Source: a virus. Taken from it: 27,225 nt of DNA. A model generated the notes under the pieces. That model was not told the origin of the DNA. It made no database searches and saw only the letters and a list, made by a program, of their open reading frames with translations. A program made the position numbers and the translations under genes. The stretch is from the IMG/VR virus record IMGVR_UViG_3300011116_000735, positions 1 through 27,225 of that record; one strand, 5' to 3'. Below are positions 5,988 to 13,115 of this stretch, piece by piece (position 1 is the first letter of the stretch; every line of letters begins with the position of its first letter).

Positions 5988-8636
5988 ATGATATCTGTCG
6001 CTATAGTTGATACAATCGGGTTGGTCTACGACGGCTCTACACTGTCCAAGAGAGGGCTCGGAGGCTCAGAGTCCGCTGTAATCCTTATGTCCAGAGAGCT
6101 GGCAAGGCTTGGATTCGACGTCACGGTCTACAACAACTGCGAGGACTCTCAGGCTAGACCCGGCGAGTACGACGGGGTTAAGTTCAAGCCGTTCAGGGAG
6201 TGCCAGGGCCAGATCCACGACGTCGTGATATCGTCTAGAACTGTGCTCCCGTTCTGTCCCGAAGAAGAGTACAGGCACTTCACAAATACTCCAGCGCCGT
6301 ACTCTACGTTCGACGGGCTCCGTAAGGCGAAGCTCAAGATCCTGTGGCTTCACGACACGTTCTGCGTCGGAGACCACCTCATCGAGAAGATGGTCTTGGC
6401 CGGTCAGATCGACGAGCTGTTTACTCTATCAGACTTCCACACGTCGTACATAGCGAACTGCGACCACGGCGCCAAGCGAAACTTCGAGGTGCTGAAGAAC
6501 AAGATCTTTATGACTCGTAACGGCGCGGTAAACCACAAGGACTGGGTAGACGTCTCTGCCAAGGATCCAAACCTCTTCGTCTACAACGCATCAGTCACCA
6601 AGGGAATGATCCCGCTCGTGACCAAGATATGGCCGGAGCTGAAGAAGAGAATTCCTACCGGTAAGCTGGTGGTGATCGGTGGGTTCTACCGCTTCAGGGA
6701 CGGCGCGCCTCCGGACAAGCAGGAGGAGGACTGGCATCGACTGAGGAAAGAGTATGAGGCCAAGGGTCTTGACATTCACTTTACCGGTGTTATCCCCCAG
6801 CACGAGATCGCCGACATACTGACTAGGGCCTCTTACTTCCTCTACCCAGGCGCATTTCCAGAGACGTTTGGAATCTCCACGCTCGAGTCTCTACTGTACA
6901 ACACACCGCTCGTGACGTGCCGGTTCGGCGCCGCTGAGGAGACAGCCATCGAGCAGGCCTGCTACCTGATGGACTACGCCATAGAGCCAAACGGTCTGTT
7001 CCCCCACATCAACAGCGACGCCCAGATCTCTAAGTTTATAGAGCTAGCTCATCGCGCATATAACGACAGGTATCTACACCAGCAAAAGATGTACGCCTGC
7101 AACGCGGTGAGAGACATCGCTGATTGGTACTCAGTGGCCATGCAGTGGAAGCAGCACATCTACAAGAAACTGGGTATGTATCTGCCTGTGGACGAGTATC
7201 GCATGGTCAGGAGTATCAACGATCGAGTTCATCGAGTCTACAGCCGCAGGTTTTCCAACCGCGAGGAGTGGGGAGTAAGCAAGAGCGCTGAGCAGCATAT
7301 CGTGGTGGTCACACCTTTCTACAACGCTAAAGACTACATAGCGAAGTGCGTGGAGTCTATCGCCGCTCAGGACTACGATAACTGGTCGATGATACTCATA
7401 GACGACAACTCTACCGACGACGGGTTTGACGTCGCGTTTAGATATGTAGACAGCCTGCCGCAGAAAATTAGAGAAAAAATTACGATCAGGAGAAACAATC
7501 AGAACGTCGGCGCGGTTCGAAATCAAGTTGAAGCTATTCGACGACTCGAGTCGACTGACATAGTGATGCTGGTAGACGGAGACGACGCGCTGGTAAACGA
7601 CCCGCACGTGTTTGATCTATACAACAACGTATTTCACCAGGGCGCTGAGTTCTCATACGGTTCCTGCTGGTCTATGGCTGACAACATCCCTCTTATCGCT
7701 CAGCCATACCCACCTGAGGTAAAGCGCGACCGGTCTTATAGAAAGCATAAGTTTAACTGGGGCATGCCTTACACACACCTGCGCGTATTCCGCAAGAGTC
7801 TAATCGATAAGGTAGATGACTCTGAGTTTCAAGACGATAACGGCGAGTGGCTTAAGGCCGGAGGTGACAACGCCACGTTCTACAGCTTAATCGAGCAAGC
7901 CAAACCATCGAGAGTATTAGCGTGTCCTGACGTCGTGTATCTCTACAACGACAAGAATCCAATCAACGACTACAAGGTAAACAGCGCGGAGCAGCAGAAG
8001 AACATGAAGTTCGTGATATCAGACGGCTTAGAGATGAAGATTACAAGCCCAACAGACGTCAAGAAGATACTCATCGCCATTCCTACTGCAAGATACATCG
8101 AGCCCGAGACCTTTAAGTCGGTATATGATCTGCAAGTTCCTGACGGGTATGAGACTGAGTTTCAGTTCTTCTACGGCTACAACGTAGATCAGGTAAGAAA
8201 CCTGATAGCCAGCTGGGCTCAGCGCTACGACTACCTACTCTCGGTAGACTCAGACATCGTGCTGCCTAGAGACTCGCTGAAGAAGATGCTGAGCCACGAT
8301 AAGGATATAGTCTCAGGAATGTATATACAGAGAATTCCTGGAACTCACTCGCTTGAGCTGTATGGACCTAGCGGCCGGCTGACGTACGATCAGCTAAAGG
8401 ACAAGGGTCTCATGGAGATCGTGAGCTGCGGCTTCGGCTGCGCTCTGGTGAAGGGAGAGGTGTTTAGAGAGGTGGGTTACCCACAGTTCGTGTATCACTC
8501 AGCGCTAGACCACAAGGACACGATCTCAGAGGACACGGACTTCTGCCACAAGGCTCGAGCCAAGGGGTTCAAGATCTGGACAGACACGAGCATAAAGTGC
8601 GCGCATAAGGGCACGACTTGGTTTAACGTCGACTAG
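5988..8636 (+). CDS. Three-domain glycosyltransferase fusion (882 aa)
   Basis: Domain 1 (~1-420) is a GT-B, GT4-like transferase: an N-terminal glycine-rich loop (RGLGGSESAVILMSREL), then FPETFGISTLE with the E-x7-E pair at E292/E300. Domain 2 (~437-680) is a GT-A, GT2-like transferase: VVVTPFYNAKDYIAKCVESI, LIDDNSTDDG and a DGDD acidic motif at 530-533. Domain 3 (~692-882) is a second GT-A-like unit: ILIAIPTARYIEP, an SVDSDIVLP acidic motif at 754-756, then SCGFGCALVKGEVFREVG and SEDTDFCHKARAKGF. ATG 5988, with GGA 7 bases upstream, is preferred over an in-frame TTG at 5976. It is the only plus-strand gene in the window, flanked by structural genes on the opposite strand. Sugar donor and acceptor cannot be read from the sequence; modification of virion fibres, or of the host surface, is possible. 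Confidence 0.88.
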   Translation: MISVAIVDTIGLVYDGSTLSKRGLGGSESAVILMSRELARLGFDVTVYNNCEDSQARPGEYDGVKFKPFRECQGQIHDVVISSRTVLPFCPEEEYRHFTNTPAPYSTFDGLRKAKLKILWLHDTFCVGDHLIEKMVLAGQIDELFTLSDFHTSYIANCDHGAKRNFEVLKNKIFMTRNGAVNHKDWVDVSAKDPNLFVYNASVTKGMIPLVTKIWPELKKRIPTGKLVVIGGFYRFRDGAPPDKQEEDWHRLRKEYEAKGLDIHFTGVIPQHEIADILTRASYFLYPGAFPETFGISTLESLLYNTPLVTCRFGAAEETAIEQACYLMDYAIEPNGLFPHINSDAQISKFIELAHRAYNDRYLHQQKMYACNAVRDIADWYSVAMQWKQHIYKKLGMYLPVDEYRMVRSINDRVHRVYSRRFSNREEWGVSKSAEQHIVVVTPFYNAKDYIAKCVESIAAQDYDNWSMILIDDNSTDDGFDVAFRYVDSLPQKIREKITIRRNNQNVGAVRNQVEAIRRLESTDIVMLVDGDDALVNDPHVFDLYNNVFHQGAEFSYGSCWSMADNIPLIAQPYPPEVKRDRSYRKHKFNWGMPYTHLRVFRKSLIDKVDDSEFQDDNGEWLKAGGDNATFYSLIEQAKPSRVLACPDVVYLYNDKNPINDYKVNSAEQQKNMKFVISDGLEMKITSPTDVKKILIAIPTARYIEPETFKSVYDLQVPDGYETEFQFFYGYNVDQVRNLIASWAQRYDYLLSVDSDIVLPRDSLKKMLSHDKDIVSGMYIQRIPGTHSLELYGPSGRLTYDQLKDKGLMEIVSCGFGCALVKGEVFREVGYPQFVYHSALDHKDTISEDTDFCHKARAKGFKIWTDTSIKCAHKGTTWFNVD

Positions 8637-8875
8637 AAGGTACCGTCGTCGATTCTTCTGACGACATAAGTGTGCGTGGTATTGCTGTACACCAGCACTC
8701 CGCCGTCTACCTGATCTGAGGCGTCTACGTCGGCCAGAGAAGCCATGTTGTTGATCTTAAGCGACGCCGGATTGTTCTTCAGCTCTAGAGCCGGCTGAGT
8801 CGGCGGCGAGTTGAGAGACCCAATGTTGGAGACCTTGATCCTAGACGTCTGACGTATAGTCGCCTTAATAGCCAT
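8633..8875 (-). CDS. Small phage structural protein (80 aa)
   Basis: The protein starts MAIKATIRQTSRIKVSNIGSL and contains NNPASLKINNMASLADVDAS, then DGGVLVYSNTTHTYVVRRI. The SLADVD...DGGVLVY pattern recurs in small structural proteins and fibre segments of marine T4-like phages, often beside the next upstream gene's family. Its exact role is unknown. The start overlaps the preceding stop as TGATG, so translation is probably coupled. Its TAG stop overlaps that of the convergent glycosyltransferase gene in a shared CTAG. Confidence 0.7.
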   Translation of the reverse strand: MAIKATIRQTSRIKVSNIGSLNSPPTQPALELKNNPASLKINNMASLADVDASDQVDGGVLVYSNTTHTYVVRRIDDGTF

Positions 8876-9213
8876 CAGTGAGTTACTCTCGGGGTTACAG
8901 TTACTATACCCTCTACTATTCTCGTTATAGTGTTTGACGCGTCGGTGAGCTTCACGTCGTATACGTAGCGCCCATACTCTAGATTAGAGGTCTGGTCGGC
9001 GCTAAGCGAGAGGGTCAGAACTCCAGCGGCAGTATTAGTCCCGGTGTTTGCGGTAAACACGGCAGCCGCGTCTGTCGAGCTGTACCACCTGCGTATCTCA
9101 GCGTTGGCGGTGTAGGCGGCGAGATCGATAGGGTCGTTGTTCTCGTCGGTCAGGTCTATCTGCGTGGTGAACGTCGTGCCCTGATCTACGTTGATATTAG
9201 CTTTTGTAGCCAT
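8875..9213 (-). CDS. Small beta-sandwich phage structural protein (112 aa)
   Basis: Motifs: INVDQGTTFTTQIDLTDENN near the N-terminus, IDLAAYTANAEIRRWYSS, LTLSLSADQTSNLEYGRYVY, and a C-terminal IVEGIVTVTPRVT. This layout is seen in small Ig-like or baseplate-appendage N-terminal-type proteins of many tailed phages, where they accompany fibre genes. The length suits a single domain without a stalk. It starts 2 bp after the stop of the repeat-fibre gene and has no strong Shine-Dalgarno sequence, so it probably depends on upstream translation. Role inferred: virion accessory or adaptor. Confidence 0.7.
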   Translation of the reverse strand: MATKANINVDQGTTFTTQIDLTDENNDPIDLAAYTANAEIRRWYSSTDAAAVFTANTGTNTAAGVLTLSLSADQTSNLEYGRYVYDVKLTDASNTITRIVEGIVTVTPRVTH

Positions 9214-9215
9214 GT

Positions 9216-10649
9216 TTAGACCGTGATCGATGTCCTGTGAATCTTGGCGACTATAGTAGTGTTAGACGTTGGCGCGCACTGCAGGTTAAAGTTGCCGCCA
9301 GAGACTGTGGCCGTGAACGTTCCCATCAAGGCGCCGTTGTTCATCACGCCGTACTCCGTGATGTAGCCAGTACTGCCGTCATGAACTCCGAGAATCTTGC
9401 TGATCTGGTATCCGGTGCTGTTCGCCAGCTGGACTAGATACTCAGCAGATCTGTATAAAGCGACGGCGAAGGAGTCTACAGTCTGCGTCGAGGTATTGGC
9501 GAAAGTATAGTTGTTTACCGCCGTAACGCTTATAGACCCAATGTTTAGAGTCTTAGAGACGTTGTTATTAGACGTAAACGCTATGAAGCCATATGTAGAG
9601 TTACCGAGCTTGTAGGTGTCGTTCTGAACTGGTATCAAATCGCCGTTTGCGATAGTCGTTCCAGTATATGTAGTCGTGCCGTTGACGTATAGGTTACCGA
9701 CGACACTTAGATTTCCAGCTACGTTAGCGTTCTGAGTAACCGTAAACATCGCGCCTGAGACGGTAACGTTCGCGTTAAGCGCTGTGTTTCCGGATACTGT
9801 TAGCGATGTTAGGCTGGCGTTTCCGGAAACGCTCAGGTTAGCTATAGAGGCGTTGCCAGATACCGTGATGTTGTTTGAGAATGTAACTAGGTTTGAGAAC
9901 GTAGCGTTGCCCGTTACAGCCAGCGTGTTCGAGAGACTGACGTTACCCGTCACAGTCAGCGTGTTCGAGAGACTGACGTTACCCGTTACAGCCAGGGTGT
10001 TTGACAGGCTTACGTTACCGGTTACCGCTAAAGTATTTGCAAGCGAGACGTTGCCTGTTACTGAGAGAGCGTTGGACAGCGAGACGTTGCCTGTTACCAG
10101 CAGAGTGTTTGACAGGGTGACGTTGCCTATAGCTCTCACCGTGTTGGCGAAGTAGGCGTTGCCGGCCACGTTGGCCGTGTTTGAGAAGTTTACGTTGCCT
10201 GTGACTAAGAGAGTGTTTGAAAGGCTGACGTTACCCGTTACAGACAGGGTGTTTGAGAAGCTGACGTTTCCTGTGACCAGCAGAGTGTTTGACAGAGCTA
10301 CGTTGCCGACAGCCGTCACGTTGTTCTGGAAAGCCGCGGTGTTTACCACCTGGATCCAGCTGTTCACGGTGACGTTTGAGTTGAACAGGGCGTTTGATGA
10401 GAACGTGGCGTTGGAGGATATAGTTATTGTGTTCGACGTGGAAGTGTTGCCGCCGCGCAGGTTGCCTGTAACAACCATGATGTTTGCTGAGAAGTAGCCG
10501 TTCACCACGCTGTTGCCTGTGGTGACTGACCCGCCGCTGGAAGCGTCAGCGGTCAGCGCGTTGGAAGATATAATTCCAACGATCTGATTGGTTCTCTCCA
10601 ACCAGGTGCCGAAGCTCTGAGAATTAGCAATGGGAGTTAGCGTTATCAT
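9216..10649 (-). CDS. Repeat fibre protein with 12-residue beta repeats (477 aa)
   Basis: The N-terminus (ITLTPIANSQSFGTWLERTN) is a probable attachment domain. It is followed by at least a dozen 12-residue repeats of the form GNVSLSNTLAVT (with LLVTGN, LSVTGN and AYFANT variants), then a looser VSGNAS region. The periodicity suggests a trimeric beta-helical stalk. The C-terminal ~110 residues (VDSFAVALYRSAEYLVQL, ITEYGVMNNG, GTFTATVSGGNFNLQC) form a globular domain that also occurs inside the collagen-like fibre. The start overlaps the previous stop as TAATG. It is unusually rich in Asn-x-Ser/Thr. A tail or side fibre is the best call; attachment site and receptor are unknown. Confidence 0.82.
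   Translation of the reverse strand: MITLTPIANSQSFGTWLERTNQIVGIISSNALTADASSGGSVTTGNSVVNGYFSANIMVVTGNLRGGNTSTSNTITISSNATFSSNALFNSNVTVNSWIQVVNTAAFQNNVTAVGNVALSNTLLVTGNVSFSNTLSVTGNVSLSNTLLVTGNVNFSNTANVAGNAYFANTVRAIGNVTLSNTLLVTGNVSLSNALSVTGNVSLANTLAVTGNVSLSNTLAVTGNVSLSNTLTVTGNVSLSNTLAVTGNATFSNLVTFSNNITVSGNASIANLSVSGNASLTSLTVSGNTALNANVTVSGAMFTVTQNANVAGNLSVVGNLYVNGTTTYTGTTIANGDLIPVQNDTYKLGNSTYGFIAFTSNNNVSKTLNIGSISVTAVNNYTFANTSTQTVDSFAVALYRSAEYLVQLANSTGYQISKILGVHDGSTGYITEYGVMNNGALMGTFTATVSGGNFNLQCAPTSNTTIVAKIHRTSITV
9895..10310 (-). repeat. 36-bp coding repeats in the fibre gene
   Basis: Tandem 36-bp units encode the 12-residue repeat. Units at 9921-9950 and 9957-9986 match base for base over 30 bp; others diverge at synonymous and hydrophobic positions. 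The boundaries are approximate. Confidence 0.8.
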
Positions 10650-10876
10650 TAAGCCTTATTCCTCAGCAGGTCTAATATCTCTGCGATATTCTGCTTTATT
10701 TCTGTTACTTCTCGGTTAAGTCTTACGTTGTCTTCCATTATTCTAGACATGTTAAGTCTTCGATCACGCTCCTCGCGATATTTATCAAGACTACGAGTGT
10801 CAACCGTGAGCACGGCCTTAGAATCTGAGCTCTTTATTAAGTCTTTTCTGTCTCTTATTCTAAAATACTCTGGCAT
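10649..10876 (-). CDS. Small coiled-coil protein in the structural operon (75 aa)
   Basis: A highly charged N-terminus (MPEYFRIRDRKDLIKSSDSK) is followed by DTRSLDKYREERDRRLNM, then a predicted helix whose Leu/Ile/Val spacing (NVRLNREVTEIKQNIAEILD) fits a coiled coil. Similar short proteins with a KYREERD-type motif occur in structural gene blocks of T4-like marine phages, without a known function. ATG 10876 follows the upstream stop as TAACATG, and the stop overlaps the next start as TAATG, so it is coupled on both sides. An oligomerisation or assembly helper is possible; that is inference only. Confidence 0.75.
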   Translation of the reverse strand: MPEYFRIRDRKDLIKSSDSKAVLTVDTRSLDKYREERDRRLNMSRIMEDNVRLNREVTEIKQNIAEILDLLRNKA

Positions 10877-10877
10877 G

Positions 10878-13115
10878 TTATATCTGCAGCGCCACGCAGC
10901 GTATGTTGTTCATGATCGGAATTACTATAGAGTTGTTAGATATCGGCACGACCTTAACGGCGAAGGTCTTGTACGTGTCGAATACCACGTCTGAAGAGTT
11001 TACGTATCTAACCACGTTGTTGTTTCTGTCATATAGGAACGCGCTGGATCTAGTCTGGATTCCTGGTATATAACCAACCGTGACGTTCGACGACGTGAAG
11101 GTGGCGTTCGAAGATATAGTCATGGTAGAGTTATTGGTTATACCAACTATCTGTCTGACGTTAAACTTAGTCGTTGTGTTATCAGCGAGATATATGAACG
11201 AGTTGTTGGTATACTTTGACGTATCGGCTACAGATATAGTGGTGTTTGAGTGAGTCACACCGGCCGTTACGTCTACCATGACTGAAGTAGGCAGTCCATA
11301 CTGCAGCTCTACTATGTCGCTGCGGTTGATAGACGAGCTGAACAGCGCGTATGACGTAGTGGATTCGGTAAGCTCTGACCAGTCCTTTGAGGCGAAAGAG
11401 TCTGAGTCCGCGCCGTTGAGGAACTTGCCGTAGACCTTGAAGTTAGATCCAACAGGCCTGTACGCTGACATGTATAGGATCAGATCTTCGGCGTCCTGCT
11501 TGTCGGCCAGCACTACGTTCTTGCAGACATAGCGGGATGCGGCGTAGTAGCCGTTACCCAAGCTCTCGTTGAACAGCGTAGAAGCTGCCACCACCGCGTT
11601 GGCAGACGACGTCGCACCAACCACCGTGGTGTTGCTCACCGCGAAAGAACCGACAATGTCGTTTACCCTGAGATACGAGCTGTTCGCGAAGTCTACTATA
11701 CCAGTGGCAGATCCCTGAGTCACCAGCTCTCCGGCGACGAATGAGCTGTTCGTGTTGGTAAGCGATAGGTAGTAGCCAGTCAGCTGCGCCTCTGCTGCCA
11801 CGATGTTTCTCGTTACCGTAGCGCTTGTTCCGAGAGTGTCGATGTACGGAGAGGTCAGGTTGTTAGAGGTGTTGATGACCGCGGTTACGATTAGGCTGTC
11901 GTTCGCCCCGATAGTACCGTTTGCCAGCGCGTTAGATCTAGACATGAGCAGGCGCTCGTTGTCCACGAACTCATACGGCAGGTTTACGGTAGTAGAAAGT
12001 CCTGAGGCGTCTTGCGTTAGATTATTAGCGTAGCCTCTGAAGGTAAACGTAGTGTTTGTCTGCAGCGGGCTGATGTAGTTGATCAGGGGCGTCAGGCTCT
12101 GATATGGCTTATTGGCGATTGAGAGAACATTAGCCGACGCGCCTGACGAGTACCCGAAAATAAACTGCCCTGTGCTGTTGGCAAAATTCAGAGATGTGTT
12201 TGCCAGACCCATTTCAACGACTAGCTCTTCCGGTTCGTCCGCGAAGTATGAGACTGTAGCCTCACAGATACCGTATAGAGCTCCATTTCCTAGAACTGCA
12301 CCGGCCACACAGCTATTATTACTAAACGTGGTGTTTGACGATACAGTAACTGCTGTCGAGTTAACCGTGGTCAGAACCTTTACCAGATTAAACGCTGACT
12401 TGTCTTGCTTAGAGATATAGATTAGATTGTTGACCGCGAAGTCTGATACAGCTGAGTTTGGAACCAGTATCAGCGAGTTGCTGTAAGTGGTTACGTTTGT
12501 TATCTTGTTGTTGGAGACGTATAGCGCCTCTTGATTTCTAAACGTGCCGTATCTGTCAGTGATCTGCACGAAGTCAGTTGGAGCCAGCTTGAATACTACG
12601 TTAGCGGTAGCAGACGTTATGCTGGTATTTCCCTTGAAGAAGTCTGCGACGTACAGACTATACTTCATGCTCTCCTTGAGAACTGGAGTAAACACCTGAT
12701 CGTTAGACGAGATGAATAGATTTCCCAGCTGGTTGTTGGTATAGATCGGCGCGCCCGTCGTGACGTCGTTCTCACCCAGCTGTGCTGTCCATACCAGATA
12801 CTCGTCGTTGCCGCCGTCTGGGATTAGCACTATGGCGTACTGCTTGTTGGTCTGCACGAATGGCAGAGAGTTGAAGTTGAACGTGGTGCTCGCCGAAGCG
12901 TCTCCGCTGACGTTAGTCTGCGAGGCTGTTAGATACGACGTGCCTCCAGCTATAACGTTCGAGGTTGGAAACCCATTCTCAACCGTGCGAATCTGCAGGG
13001 TTATGCCGTAGGTGCTCGAGACTGCCTTGAAGAAGATATCAATCTTTGAGAGAAATACGCCGTCAATGCCGTTGTTCGGCTGGAATACTAGAAATGTTTG
13101 AGCGATAGGTTTCAT
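10878..13115 (-). CDS. Baseplate/fibre structural protein, companion of the DUF4815-type protein (745 aa)
   Basis: The N-terminal ~170 residues (KPIAQTFLVF, GVFLSKIDIFFKAVS, GITLQIRTVENGFP, QYAIVLIPDGGNDEYLVW) form a beta-sandwich module. In other T4-like phages I recall this module as the C-terminal part of the long DUF4815 protein. The rest is Asn/Ser/Thr-rich and contains modules also seen in the gp7- and gp8-like proteins, for example GIVDFANSSYLRVNDIVGSF and HSNTTISVADTSKYTNNS. The start overlaps the upstream stop as TAATG. No catalytic motif is visible. It probably belongs to the baseplate periphery or a fibre, but no T4 counterpart can be named. Confidence 0.72.
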   Translation of the reverse strand: MKPIAQTFLVFQPNNGIDGVFLSKIDIFFKAVSSTYGITLQIRTVENGFPTSNVIAGGTSYLTASQTNVSGDASASTTFNFNSLPFVQTNKQYAIVLIPDGGNDEYLVWTAQLGENDVTTGAPIYTNNQLGNLFISSNDQVFTPVLKESMKYSLYVADFFKGNTSITSATANVVFKLAPTDFVQITDRYGTFRNQEALYVSNNKITNVTTYSNSLILVPNSAVSDFAVNNLIYISKQDKSAFNLVKVLTTVNSTAVTVSSNTTFSNNSCVAGAVLGNGALYGICEATVSYFADEPEELVVEMGLANTSLNFANSTGQFIFGYSSGASANVLSIANKPYQSLTPLINYISPLQTNTTFTFRGYANNLTQDASGLSTTVNLPYEFVDNERLLMSRSNALANGTIGANDSLIVTAVINTSNNLTSPYIDTLGTSATVTRNIVAAEAQLTGYYLSLTNTNSSFVAGELVTQGSATGIVDFANSSYLRVNDIVGSFAVSNTTVVGATSSANAVVAASTLFNESLGNGYYAASRYVCKNVVLADKQDAEDLILYMSAYRPVGSNFKVYGKFLNGADSDSFASKDWSELTESTTSYALFSSSINRSDIVELQYGLPTSVMVDVTAGVTHSNTTISVADTSKYTNNSFIYLADNTTTKFNVRQIVGITNNSTMTISSNATFTSSNVTVGYIPGIQTRSSAFLYDRNNNVVRYVNSSDVVFDTYKTFAVKVVPISNNSIVIPIMNNIRCVALQI

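Noticed and set aside
5976-5990. TTG at 5976 as the glycosyltransferase start
   Set aside because: ATG 5988 is in frame, has GGA at suitable spacing, and begins directly at the conserved MISVAIVDTIG strand; the TTG has no ribosome-binding site and would add four unconserved residues.
10779-10786. GATAAATA on the minus strand as a promoter for the repeat fibre gene
   Set aside because: It lies within the 75-aa gene, about 130 bp from the next start, and the codons there are constrained by the protein; support is too weak to list.
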